Source: Rhodococcus opacus
GTDB taxonomy: Bacteria > Actinomycetota > Actinomycetes > Mycobacteriales > Mycobacteriaceae
Length of the DNA: 64,000 bases
Reading direction: 5' to 3'
Assembly (NCBI RefSeq): GCF_012396235.1
Contig: NZ_JAAXPA010000007.1
Location: 270,673-334,672, forward strand
A program made the position numbers and the translations under genes. The notes under the pieces were generated by a model, which made no database searches, was not told the DNA's origin, and saw only the letters and a list, made by a program, of their open reading frames with translations. Every line of letters begins with the position of its first letter. The stretch's first letter is position 1. This document shows positions 44,994 to 53,800 of the stretch, one piece after another.

Positions 44994-46000
44994 GACTGCT
45001 CCTTCGCTCCGCGCTGCCACGCGTACAGGGTCCACGGCGTGCCGCCCGTCTCGTCGTCGCCCGGGAAGTCGAGGTAGATCGCCTCCACCGGCATCCCGAC
45101 CGTCACCTCGGCGGGGTCGACACCGCGCAGCTCACCGAGCATGCGGACGCCTTCCTCCAGTTCGACCAGCGCCACCACGAACGGCAGCGAGCGTCCCGGG
45201 ACCTTTGGCGCGTGGTGGACCACGTAACTGAACACCGTCCCGCGGCCCGACGCGACGACGTAGTCCGTCGTCTCCGCCTTGTCCTTCCACAGCGCGGGCA
45301 CCGGCGGGTGCTGCAGCGATCCGTCCTCCCGCTGCTGGATCCGCAACTCGTGCGCGGCAACCCCGTCCCAGAAGAACTGGGTGTCCTGCGAGGCGCTGGG
45401 CCGCATCAACTTGGCGGGGTCCAGGTCGTCGAAGGACGCGCCCCGACCGTTCGCCGAAGGTGCCATCGGTTCAGCGGGTTTCGGGGCGAACTTCAGGATG
45501 CGGAACAGCATCTCGGCCACGACCTCGCCGGTGCCGTCGCCGTTCGCGACCCGCCACAGGCTGCGGGTGGTGAAGAACCACCCCTCACCGAGGCCCGTCT
45601 TCTTCGGACCCACGAGTTCCTCGAGGGTCGTGGTGATGGTGACCTCCTCGCCGACCTTCAGGTAGCGGTGGTAGATCTGATCGCAGTTGGTGGCGACGAC
45701 GGACGTGAACCCGGCCTCGTCGAGGATCGTCGTCATGCGCCCGAGCGGGTCGTCGGGTTGCCGAACCGCGTTCAGCCCCTGCATCGTCCACACCTGCGCC
45801 ATCGCGGGCGGGGCCACGATGGCGTCGTGTCCCGCTGCCCGCGCCGCCGCCTCGTCGACGTAGATCGGATTCCTGTCGCCGATCGCCTCCACCCAGTTGC
45901 GGATCATCGGCAGGTTGATCGGGTCCCGCCCGGGGCGGGGAGCGCTCGGGCCCGCCGACCGGACCTCTTCTGCGGCAGCGAGAATCTGTTCGGAACTCAT
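44990..46000 (-). CDS. chsH2: Steroid enoyl-CoA hydratase/DUF35 subunit ChsH2
   Basis: A 336-residue two-domain protein. The N-terminal MaoC-like hot-dog domain (about residues 25-180) lacks the full catalytic pair and pairs with ChsH1. The C-terminal DUF35 OB-fold (about residues 210-330) docks Ltp2. The usual rubredoxin-like Cys pairs of DUF35 proteins are absent: the only Cys I see is in TNCDQIYHRY of the N-terminal domain. ATG 46000 has an AGGAG site. It ends coupled to chsH1. Confidence 0.92.
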   Translation of the reverse strand: MSSEQILAAAEEVRSAGPSAPRPGRDPINLPMIRNWVEAIGDRNPIYVDEAAARAAGHDAIVAPPAMAQVWTMQGLNAVRQPDDPLGRMTTILDEAGFTSVVATNCDQIYHRYLKVGEEVTITTTLEELVGPKKTGLGEGWFFTTRSLWRVANGDGTGEVVAEMLFRILKFAPKPAEPMAPSANGRGASFDDLDPAKLMRPSASQDTQFFWDGVAAHELRIQQREDGSLQHPPVPALWKDKAETTDYVVASGRGTVFSYVVHHAPKVPGRSLPFVVALVELEEGVRMLGELRGVDPAEVTVGMPVEAIYLDFPGDDETGGTPWTLYAWQRGAKEQS

Positions 46001-46014
46001 TTCGCGCGGCGCTC

Positions 46015-47166
46015 CTATCGCGGGACTCGGGGAAGTTTCAGACCGGCTGTCGCGATCAGCTCGCGCATCACCTCGTTGACACCGCCACCGAACGTGATGA
46101 CGAGGTTGCGCTTCACCTGCATGTCGAGCCACCTCATGAGGTCGGCGGTCTCCGGCTCGGACGGGTCGCCGTAGCGTCCGACGATCTCTTCGACGAGCCG
46201 GCCGATGCGCTGAATACGTTCGGTGGCGAACACTTTCGTCGCGGACGCGTCGGCGATGTCGACGGCGTCCGCCTCACTCGACGCCACCTGCCAGTTGAGT
46301 AGTTCGTTGAGGCGGAACGTCGCGTGGATTTCGCCGAGCGCGCGACGTACGTCCGGCTCGTCGAGCAGTTCGTGCGCGACCGCCCAGTTGCGGATGCGGT
46401 CGTAGAGACCTCCCACCCGGCCTGCCGGTCCGAGCATGACGCGTTCGTGGTTGAGCTGGGTGGTGATCAGTCGCCAGCCCTGATTCTCCTCACCGACCAG
46501 CATGTCCGCGGGAACCCGGACGTCGGAGTAGTAGGTGGCGTTGACGTGATGCGCACCGTCGCACGTGATGATCGGCGTCCAGCTGTAGCCCGGGTCCTTG
46601 GTGTCCATGATCAGGATGGAGATGCCGCGGTGACGCGAATCCGCCGAGCCCGTGCGGACGGCGAGCCACAGGTAGTCGGCGTCGTGACCGCCGGTGGTGA
46701 AGATCTTCTGCCCGTTGACGATGTACTCGTCACCCACGCGCGCGGCCGTGGTCCGCAGCGCCGCGAGGTCGGTGCCCGCGTCCGGTTCGGTGTAGCCGAT
46801 CGCGAAGTGCACCTCGCCGGCCAGGATCGCAGGCAGGAATTTGCGCTTCTGCTCCTCGGTCCCGTACTTCTGCAGCGTCGGACCCACCGTCTGCAACGTG
46901 ACCGCGGGCAGCGGCACGTCGGCACGGGTCGCCTCGTTGACGAAGATCTGCTGCTCGATCTCGCCGAAACCGCGGCCCCCGAACTCCACCGGCCAGCCCA
47001 CACCGAGCCAGCCGTCCTTGCCCATCCGGCGGATGACCTCGCGGTAGGTGCTGCCGTGGCGCTCCGTGCGCATCACCTCGGCCTCGGCCGGCGAGATCAG
47101 CCCGGAGAAGTAGCGCCTCAGTTCCGCTTGCAGCTCACGCTGCTCGTCGGTCAGATCGATGAACAC
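46015..47166 (-). CDS. chsE2: Steroid acyl-CoA dehydrogenase subunit ChsE2 (FadE29 type)
   Basis: A 383-residue acyl-CoA dehydrogenase subunit that forms an alpha2beta2 enzyme with ChsE1, oxidising the three-carbon steroid side-chain CoA. GTG 47166 gives FIDLTDEQRELQAELRRYF, as in M. tuberculosis FadE29. Other motifs are GYTEPDAGTDLAALRT (FAD contact) and a C-terminal FGGGVNEVMRE. It overlaps chsE1 by 16 bases, consistent with obligate partners. Confidence 0.93.
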   Translation of the reverse strand: MFIDLTDEQRELQAELRRYFSGLISPAEAEVMRTERHGSTYREVIRRMGKDGWLGVGWPVEFGGRGFGEIEQQIFVNEATRADVPLPAVTLQTVGPTLQKYGTEEQKRKFLPAILAGEVHFAIGYTEPDAGTDLAALRTTAARVGDEYIVNGQKIFTTGGHDADYLWLAVRTGSADSRHRGISILIMDTKDPGYSWTPIITCDGAHHVNATYYSDVRVPADMLVGEENQGWRLITTQLNHERVMLGPAGRVGGLYDRIRNWAVAHELLDEPDVRRALGEIHATFRLNELLNWQVASSEADAVDIADASATKVFATERIQRIGRLVEEIVGRYGDPSEPETADLMRWLDMQVKRNLVITFGGGVNEVMRELIATAGLKLPRVPR

Positions 47167-48191
47167 CGGGCCCCCACGAGGTCGAGTCGGTACGAGGCGC
47201 CGCCCACGAGGCGGGCCAGGTCTTTGGCGGTCGAGTAGTAGCGATGCAGCGGGTACGTGACGTCGACGCCGATCCCGCCGTGCAAGTGGTGCAGAACCTG
47301 CATGGCGGCAGGCACTTCGGCGGCGATCCAGTACGCCATCACGTCCAGATCGTCCTGAGCGTCCAGGCCTTCGGACACGCGCCACGACGCCGCGAGCGCC
47401 GACACGTGGAGGGTGCGGGACGTGACGTAGACGTCGGCGATCTGCTGCGACACGGCCTGGAACGTGGCGAGCGGCTTACCGAACTGGTGGCGCGTCGCGA
47501 GGTGCTCGCCTGCCAGAACCGTTGCGCCCGACAGCAGTCCGTCCGCGACCGCCCCGATCGACGCCAGGGCAGTGCGGTACAGCGTCTGCACCGCGTCGTC
47601 GCCGGCCGCGAGCAGTTCGCCCCGCGCGCCGTCGAGTGCGATCGCGAATTCGGGGCTCCCCGACGCCGAGGGTGTCGGTGTGAGCGTGACGCCGTCCGCG
47701 CCCGGGTCCACCAGCACCACCCCGGTGTCCGTGGGCACGAGGATCCGGTGCGCCCGCTCGGCGAACGGAACCGCGAGCACATGCCCGGTGACGGCGTAGC
47801 CGTCCCCGTCCGCGACCGCGGTCACCGAGGGGCGTGCCGGGAACTGCGCCCCGGGTTCGGCGAGCGCCGCGGTGAACGTGCGGCCGTCGGCGAGACCGGT
47901 GAGCAGTGCGTCCTGTTGCGCGTCGTCGCCCAGTGCGACGATGGGCAGCACACCGAATCCGAGCGTTGCGAGGGCCGGGACCTGCGCCGCCTTCCGCCCG
48001 ACCTCGGTGAGCAGCGCACCGACGTCGGTGACCGAGAGCCCTTCGCCGCCGAGACGTTCCGGCAGTGCGAGGGTCAGCAGGTCGGCGTCGGCGAACGCGG
48101 CCCAGAGGGCGTCGCCGTCGAGGTCGCGGGCCAGCAGTCCGGCCGCGACCTGGGCCACGGCCTCCTGGGTTTCGTCTCGAGTGAAGTCCAC
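47151..48191 (-). CDS. chsE1: Steroid acyl-CoA dehydrogenase subunit ChsE1 (FadE28 type)
   Basis: A 346-residue acyl-CoA dehydrogenase partner subunit. It begins MDFTRDETQEAVAQVAAGLL and contains RHQFGKPLATFQAVSQQIAD and HHLHGGIGVDVTYPLHRY, typical of the FadE28 subunit. GTG 48191 is 22 bases from the KstR operator. In M. tuberculosis cyp125 precedes this gene in the operon. Here cyp125 is missing and the gene is directly behind the operator. Confidence 0.92.
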   Translation of the reverse strand: MDFTRDETQEAVAQVAAGLLARDLDGDALWAAFADADLLTLALPERLGGEGLSVTDVGALLTEVGRKAAQVPALATLGFGVLPIVALGDDAQQDALLTGLADGRTFTAALAEPGAQFPARPSVTAVADGDGYAVTGHVLAVPFAERAHRILVPTDTGVVLVDPGADGVTLTPTPSASGSPEFAIALDGARGELLAAGDDAVQTLYRTALASIGAVADGLLSGATVLAGEHLATRHQFGKPLATFQAVSQQIADVYVTSRTLHVSALAASWRVSEGLDAQDDLDVMAYWIAAEVPAAMQVLHHLHGGIGVDVTYPLHRYYSTAKDLARLVGGASYRLDLVGARCSSI

Positions 48192-48213
48192 GCTGACAAT
48201 CCCACTTTCAATT

Positions 48214-48227
48214 TAGAACGTGTTCTA
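48214..48227 (-). promoter_or_regulatory. KstR operator upstream of chsE1
   Basis: TAGAACGTGTTCTA on the plus strand, matching TnnAACnnGTTnnA and palindromic apart from the central GT. It lies 22 bases before the chsE1 start and 46 bases after the fadE34 stop. Confidence 0.85.
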
Positions 48228-48273
48228 GTTGTATCACCATCCCGGACCTCGCGAAAGACCATCGCGACGCGGC

Positions 48274-50439
48274 TCAGCCCCGCGGCAGCCCGAGAATCCG
48301 CTCGGCCGCGACCGTCAGGAGGATCTGCGTCGTTCCGCCCGCGATGGACAGGCAGCGCGTGTTGAGGAACTCTCGCGCCAGCGGACCCTCCACCCAGCCG
48401 TCCGCGCCACCGAGTTCCATCGCGAATTCCGCGACCGCCTGCCGCTGGCGGACACCGACCAGCTTGCGGACACTCGATTCGGGTCCGGGATCCTGACCGT
48501 CCAGCTGCCGGAGGGTGGTGCGCAGTTCGAGCTGCGAGCCGACGAGCGCGTTGCCGATGAGATGCCCGAGCTGGTCGTCGGTCACCGGGTCGCCGTCCCC
48601 CGCGAGCGCGAGCAGTTCCTCCATCGCCGCACCGAGCGAGGAGCCTCCACCCATCGCCACCCGCTCGTTCGCCAGCGTGGTGCGGGCCAGTTTCCAGCCG
48701 TCGCCGAGATTCCCGACCACCAGCTCGTCCGGCACGAACACGTCCTCGAGATACACCTCGTTGAACAGGGCGTCGCCGGTGATCTCGCGCAGCGGCGAGA
48801 TGGTGATGCCGGGGCTCGTCATGTCGACGAGGAAGTAGCTGATGCCCTTGTGCTTGGGCGCGTCCCGGTCGGTGCGGGCCAGGCAGATCGCCCAGTCCGC
48901 TTCCTGCGCCCTCGACGTCCACACCTTCTGACCGTTCAGCCGCCACCCGCCGTCCACCTTCTCCGCGGACGTCCGGAGCGCCGCGAGGTCGGAGCCGGCG
49001 CCGGGTTCGCTGAACAGCTGGCACCAGATGATCTCGCCGCGCAGCGTCGGGGTCGCGAAACGCTCGATCTGCTCGGCGCTGCCGTGCTCGAGGATCGTCG
49101 GAACGGCCCACCAGCCGATCACGAGGTCGGGTCTGCCGACCCCGGCGGCCGCCAGTTCCTCCTCGATCAGGATCTGCTCCGCGGCCCGCGCACCCCGCCC
49201 GTAGGGCGCGGGCCAGTGCGGTGCCAGGTAGCCCGATTCCGCGAGAGCCGCACGCCGCTCCGACTCCGGGCGCGCCACCAGCTCGGCGATCTCGGCGCGA
49301 ATCTGCGCCCGCTCGTCGTCGAGCCCCGTCAGGTCGATCGACAGGTGTCTGCGAACGCCTGCCCTCGTCAGTTCCGTGACCCGCGCCCGCCAGCGAGCGG
49401 AGCCGCCGAGCAGCTGCCGCAGCGACGTCGCGCGGCGCAAGTAGAAGTGCGCGTCGTGTTCCCAGGTGAAGCCGATCCCGCCGAGCACCTGGATGCAGTC
49501 CTTGGCGGTCTCGACGGCAGCGTCGAGCGTGATCGACGCCGCGACCGCGGCCGCGATCGGCAGCTCGCCGCCGTCCGCCTCCCACGCGTCCTCCGCCGCC
49601 ACGGCCGCATCCCACGCCGCCGCACCGGACTGTTCGACGCGGCACAGCATCTCCGCGCACAGATGCTTGATCGCCTGGAACGATCCGATCGGTTTGCCGA
49701 ACTGCTCGCGAATCTTGGCGTACTCCACCGCCGTTCGCAGACACCAGGCCGCGATCCCGGACGCCTCCGCCGCGGCGAGGGTCGCGGCCTGGTCGGGCAC
49801 GAGCCCGTCCGGCACCCCCGCGAGCACCCGGTCGGCCGCGACCGCCACACGATCGCACCGCACCCGCGCGAGCGGGCGGCTCTTGTCGATCGTGTCGGCG
49901 ACCGTGATGTGCAGGCCGTCGGATTCGCCGTCGACCAGACACCACACGACGCCGTCACCCGCGTCGGCAGGCAGCAGCACGGACACCCCCGTGTCCCCGC
50001 CGATCGCGAAGCCCGCATCGCCGGTGAGCGTCAGCCCGCCGTCGGCCCCGAGGGTCGCGTTCACCGGGGAGTTGCTGCCGAGGGCCACCGCGCACGGCAT
50101 CGCGCCGTCGGCCAGGTCCTCGGACCACCGTTTCGCGGCGGCGCCGGAGCTGCGGCCGACGACGAGCGCGGCGAGAGCGGTCGAGAGAACAGGACCCGGG
50201 ACGAGTTCGGTCGCGGCCTGTTCGAGCATCGCGGCGAGATCGACGATCTCCGCTCCCGACCCACCGACCGCGTCGGGCACGGCGACCGAGAAAATTCCGA
50301 GCGAGGCGAAGGACTGCCACGACGTCCGCCACGAATCTGCTGGTCCTTGCCGTACTGTGACCAGCGGGTCCGTGGACCGCGCCCAAGCCTGGATCGAACC
50401 CGCTGCAGCCCTCTGTTCCTTGGTGGTGGCGATTGTCAC
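48274..50439 (-). CDS. fadE34: Steroid acyl-CoA dehydrogenase FadE34/ChsE3 (fused double subunit)
   Basis: A 721-residue acyl-CoA dehydrogenase with two homologous halves, equivalent to an alpha-beta pair on one chain, like M. tuberculosis FadE34 (about 711 residues), which oxidises five-carbon steroid side-chain CoAs. The N-terminal half (about residues 20-340) contains REQFGKPIGSFQAIKHL. The C-terminal half contains QLFSEPGAGSDLAALRT and ends AAERILGLPRG. GTG 50439 removes a low-quality upstream extension. It is divergent from kstR with a shared operator. Confidence 0.9.
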   Translation of the reverse strand: MTIATTKEQRAAAGSIQAWARSTDPLVTVRQGPADSWRTSWQSFASLGIFSVAVPDAVGGSGAEIVDLAAMLEQAATELVPGPVLSTALAALVVGRSSGAAAKRWSEDLADGAMPCAVALGSNSPVNATLGADGGLTLTGDAGFAIGGDTGVSVLLPADAGDGVVWCLVDGESDGLHITVADTIDKSRPLARVRCDRVAVAADRVLAGVPDGLVPDQAATLAAAEASGIAAWCLRTAVEYAKIREQFGKPIGSFQAIKHLCAEMLCRVEQSGAAAWDAAVAAEDAWEADGGELPIAAAVAASITLDAAVETAKDCIQVLGGIGFTWEHDAHFYLRRATSLRQLLGGSARWRARVTELTRAGVRRHLSIDLTGLDDERAQIRAEIAELVARPESERRAALAESGYLAPHWPAPYGRGARAAEQILIEEELAAAGVGRPDLVIGWWAVPTILEHGSAEQIERFATPTLRGEIIWCQLFSEPGAGSDLAALRTSAEKVDGGWRLNGQKVWTSRAQEADWAICLARTDRDAPKHKGISYFLVDMTSPGITISPLREITGDALFNEVYLEDVFVPDELVVGNLGDGWKLARTTLANERVAMGGGSSLGAAMEELLALAGDGDPVTDDQLGHLIGNALVGSQLELRTTLRQLDGQDPGPESSVRKLVGVRQRQAVAEFAMELGGADGWVEGPLAREFLNTRCLSIAGGTTQILLTVAAERILGLPRG

Positions 50440-50475
50440 AACGGGTATCCGCCTCTCCTGAATGACACATTCGTC

Positions 50476-50489
50476 TAGAACGTGTTCTA
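50476..50489. promoter_or_regulatory. KstR operator between fadE34 and kstR
   Basis: TAGAACGTGTTCTA, identical to the chsE1 copy. It lies 36 bases before the fadE34 start and 44 bases before the kstR start, so it can autoregulate kstR and repress fadE34. Confidence 0.88.
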
Positions 50490-50533
50490 ATATGACACCT
50501 GGCCATGAGTCAAGGCGCGAAGGAAAACAGGTA

Positions 50534-51172
50534 ATGACGACCAGCTCTCGATCACGGTCCACGACGGTCGCTGCGGCGACGCTGGGCGAGGACGATCTCA
50601 GTTCCAACGCGCAGAAGGAACGGCGCAAGCGGATCCTCGACGCGACCCTGGCCCTGGCCTCCAAGGGCGGATACGAAGCCGTGCAGATGCGGGCCGTCGC
50701 CGAACGCGCCGACGTCGCCGTGGGGACGCTGTACCGCTACTTCCCGTCCAAGGTGCACCTGCTGGTGTCGGCGCTCGCCCGCGAGTTCGAGCGGATCGAC
50801 TCGCGGGGAAAGAACCCGCCGGGCCGGAACCCGCTCGAGCGGATGCAGCTGATCCTCAGCCAGATCACCCGGGCCATGCAGCGCGATCCACTGCTGACCG
50901 AGGCCATGACGCGCGCCTTCATGTTCGCCGACGCGTCCGCCGCCGCCGAGGTCGATCAGGTGGGCAAGCTGATGGACCGTCTGTTCGCCCGCGCGATGAC
51001 GGACACCGAGCCCACCGAAGACCAGTTGGCCGTCGCCCGCGTCATCTCCGACGTGTGGCTGTCGAACCTGGTGGCCTGGCTCACCCGCCGCTCGTCCGCG
51101 ACCGATGTCGCGAATCGCCTCGAACTCACCGTCGAACTGCTGCTCGGTGACGGAAGCCGCAGACCCGAATAG
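50534..51172 (+). CDS. kstR: Cholesterol catabolism repressor KstR
   Basis: A 212-residue TetR-family repressor. The DNA-binding part (SNAQKERRKRILDATLALAS, then DVAVGTLYRYFPSKVHLLVSAL) and the ligand domain motifs RAMQRDPLLTEAMTRAFMFAD and ARVISDVWLSNLVAWLTRR match M. tuberculosis KstR almost word for word. It represses the steroid regulon and is released by a 3-oxo-cholestenoyl-CoA-type ligand. ATG 50534 gives MTTSSR as in the mycobacterial protein. A further in-frame start upstream would run into the operator. Confidence 0.97.
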   Translation: MTTSSRSRSTTVAAATLGEDDLSSNAQKERRKRILDATLALASKGGYEAVQMRAVAERADVAVGTLYRYFPSKVHLLVSALAREFERIDSRGKNPPGRNPLERMQLILSQITRAMQRDPLLTEAMTRAFMFADASAAAEVDQVGKLMDRLFARAMTDTEPTEDQLAVARVISDVWLSNLVAWLTRRSSATDVANRLELTVELLLGDGSRRPE

Positions 51173-51179
51173 GACGCGA

Positions 51180-51196
51180 TCGGGGCACAGCCCCGA
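51180..51196 (+). terminator. Hairpin after kstR
   Basis: TCGGGGC-ACA-GCCCCGA: a 7-bp GC-rich stem with a 3-base loop, 8 bases after the kstR stop. No T-tract follows. It probably separates kstR from the otsB fusion gene. Confidence 0.5.
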
Positions 51197-51227
51197 CCGA
51201 CAACGCGCTCACAGCCGTCACATCCCC

Positions 51228-51233
51228 TAGATT
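51228..51233 (+). promoter_or_regulatory. Probable -10 element of a leaderless otsB transcript
   Basis: TAGATT lies 7 bases before the GTG at 51241, and no ribosome binding site is present in between. This is the spacing expected when transcription starts at the initiation codon. Confidence 0.45.
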
Positions 51234-51240
51234 TGAACAT

Positions 51241-53781
51241 GTGAGCGCCCATGATCTGCCCATCGAACTTCGTCGTGCCCTCTCGCGGGTTGCGCGGACC
51301 CCTCGCCTGCTCGTCGCTTCCGATTACGACGGCACGATGGCCCCCATCGTCTCCGACCCCGAGAAGGCGTTCCCCCACGCCGAATCGGTGCGCGCTCTCC
51401 GCGCCCTGGCCAGCCTCGCCGGAACGACGGCGGCCGTGATCTCGGGCCGAGCACTCAAGGACCTCGCCGCGCTGTCACGGCTGCCCGCCGAGGTTCAACT
51501 GGTCGGCAGCCACGGCTCGGAATTCGACATCGGGTTCATCCATGCGATCGACGCCGACGCCAAGAAACTTCTCGGTGAGATCACCGAGGAACTCACCCGG
51601 ATCGCCACGCTGCACGCCGGCACGTCGGTGGAAGCGAAGCCGGCGAGCGTCGCCCTCCACGTCCGCAACGCCGATGCGGAGGAAGGCGCCCTGGCCCTGG
51701 CCGCGGTGCGCGCCGACGCCGGACAGCGGGTGGGCGTGCAGGTAACCGAGGGCAAGTCCGTCATCGAACTGGCCGTCGTCGCCACCGACAAGGGCCACGC
51801 ACTCGACCTGATCCGCCACCAGGACGGTGCGACGGCAGCCGTCTTCGTCGGCGACGACGTCACCGACGAGAAGGCGTTCGCCCGCCTCCAGGGCCCCGAC
51901 CTCGGCGTGAAGGTGGGCCCCGGCGAAAGCCTCGCCGAATTCCGGGTGTCGACCACCGAAGACGTGGCCACGGCCCTCGCGTTCCTGCTCGACGAGCGCC
52001 GCACCTGGCTGTCCGGGGCACACGCCCCGCCGATCGAGCGCCTCACCATGCTCGCCAGCCCGCGGACCGTCGCCCTCGTCACCCCCGACGCGACCCTCAC
52101 CTGGCTGTGTCATCCCGAACCCGACTCGGCGTCCGTGTTCGCGCATCTGCTCGGCGGACCGGAAGCCGGCCACTTCAGCGTCGGCCCGCACCGGAGTGCG
52201 CTGCCGCTGAGCCAGCGGTACATCGACAGCACCATGACCGTGCAGACACGGTGGGCCAGCCTGTCCGTCACCGACTACCTGCCGCACGACGTCCGCCAGG
52301 GCCGCACCGACCTGACCCGGGTGATCAGCGGGCAGGCCGCCGCCGTCGTGACGTTCGCACCGCGGCCCGAGTTCGGGCAGGGCCAGGTCATCCTCGAGGC
52401 GGTCTCCGAGGGACTGCGGGTGCACGGCACCAACGAGCCGATCGTGCTGCGCTCCCCCGGCGTGCAGTGGAACGTCACGTCCGACGGCAACCAGCAGACC
52501 GCGCATGCTGTCGTCGACCCGTCCGGCGGCGATGTCGTCCTGGAATTGCGGTGCGGCACCGAAGAACTCGGACCGTCGGAGACGCCCGAGGAGGAGCGCC
52601 GCGCACTGGCCGAATCGTATTGGTCGGACTGGGCGAAGAGCCTCACCCTGCCCACGCTCAAACCCGACCTGATGAAGCGCTCCGCGCTCACCCTCCGCGG
52701 CCTGGTGCACGTCGACTCCGGAGCGATCATGGCAGCCGCCACCACCTCGCTGCCCGAGGAAATCGGCGGCGTCCGCAACTGGGACTACCGCTACTGCTGG
52801 CTGCGTGACGCGGCGCTCACCGCGTCCGCGCTCGTCAGTCTCGGTTCCCTCAGCGAGGCCGAGGGCTACCTCGACTGGGTGCACGACGTCCTCGAGACGC
52901 TGCCCGGCCCCGAACGCCTGCACCCCCTCTACACGCTGCACGGTGGCGGTCTGCCGCCCGAGGCCGTCATCGACTCGCTGCCCGGCTATGCTGGCTCGCG
53001 GCCGGTGCGCATCGGTAACGCGGCCAACCAGCAGGTGCAACTCGACGTGTTCGGACCCATCGTCGAGCTCATCCACGACCTGTCCCACGCCCGCGAGAAG
53101 CAGGGCGTCGAGGTGGCGCTCAACGACCGCGACTGGGAACTGGTCTGCGCGATGGTCGAGGCCGTCGAACGTCGCTGGTTCGAACCCGATCACGGCATCT
53201 GGGAGATCCGCGACAACCCGCGTCACCACGTGTACTCCAAGGTGATGGGCTGGGTCACCGTCGACCGCGCGGTGGCGTTGGCCGAGCACTTCGGCCGCGA
53301 CGTCGAGCCCGGCTGGACGCCGTTGCGCGACAAGATCGCCGAGGAGGTGCGCGAGAAGGGCTGGAAGGACGAGGTCCGCTCGTTCACCGCCGCCTACGAC
53401 GGCACCGACCTCGACGCCGCCACCCTGTACATCGGGCTGTCGGGGCTGATCGACCCGTCCGACGAGAAGTTCGCCGCCACCGTCACGGCCACCGAGGCGG
53501 AATTGCGCAGCGGTTCGACCGTGTACCGGTACCACCACGACGACGGACTGCCCGGCACCGAGGGTGGGTTCCACCTCTGCGCTGCGTGGCTGGTCGAGGC
53601 GTACCTGCTGATCGGTCAGCGGTCGCAGGCGGAGGCGTTGTTCGCGCAACTGGTCGACGCCGCCGGGCCGACCGGACTGCTCAGCGAGGAGTACGACCCC
53701 GTGGCCGAGCGGTCGCTGGGCAACCACCCCCAGGCGTACAGCCACCTGGGACTGCTGCGCTGCGCTCAGCTCCTGGCCTAG
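51241..53781 (+). CDS. otsB: Trehalose-phosphatase fused to GH15 glucoamylase/trehalase-type domain
   Basis: An 846-residue fusion. Residues 1-245 are a HAD-type trehalose-6-phosphatase (OtsB) with nucleophile Asp28 in ASDYDGTMAP and GDDVTDEKAFARL for Mg binding. From about residue 265 the chain becomes a glycoside hydrolase family 15 protein (GGVRNWDYRYCWLRDAALTASAL as the active-site segment; LSEEYDP near the end). Some actinobacterial GH15 proteins are trehalases, so one chain could dephosphorylate trehalose-6-P and then hydrolyse trehalose, but the GH15 substrate is inferred. No secretion signal. The convergent LacI gene is adjacent. Confidence 0.9.
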   Translation: MSAHDLPIELRRALSRVARTPRLLVASDYDGTMAPIVSDPEKAFPHAESVRALRALASLAGTTAAVISGRALKDLAALSRLPAEVQLVGSHGSEFDIGFIHAIDADAKKLLGEITEELTRIATLHAGTSVEAKPASVALHVRNADAEEGALALAAVRADAGQRVGVQVTEGKSVIELAVVATDKGHALDLIRHQDGATAAVFVGDDVTDEKAFARLQGPDLGVKVGPGESLAEFRVSTTEDVATALAFLLDERRTWLSGAHAPPIERLTMLASPRTVALVTPDATLTWLCHPEPDSASVFAHLLGGPEAGHFSVGPHRSALPLSQRYIDSTMTVQTRWASLSVTDYLPHDVRQGRTDLTRVISGQAAAVVTFAPRPEFGQGQVILEAVSEGLRVHGTNEPIVLRSPGVQWNVTSDGNQQTAHAVVDPSGGDVVLELRCGTEELGPSETPEEERRALAESYWSDWAKSLTLPTLKPDLMKRSALTLRGLVHVDSGAIMAAATTSLPEEIGGVRNWDYRYCWLRDAALTASALVSLGSLSEAEGYLDWVHDVLETLPGPERLHPLYTLHGGGLPPEAVIDSLPGYAGSRPVRIGNAANQQVQLDVFGPIVELIHDLSHAREKQGVEVALNDRDWELVCAMVEAVERRWFEPDHGIWEIRDNPRHHVYSKVMGWVTVDRAVALAEHFGRDVEPGWTPLRDKIAEEVREKGWKDEVRSFTAAYDGTDLDAATLYIGLSGLIDPSDEKFAATVTATEAELRSGSTVYRYHHDDGLPGTEGGFHLCAAWLVEAYLLIGQRSQAEALFAQLVDAAGPTGLLSEEYDPVAERSLGNHPQAYSHLGLLRCAQLLA

Positions 53782-53800
53782 CGCGTATGGGAGGGCCGGG

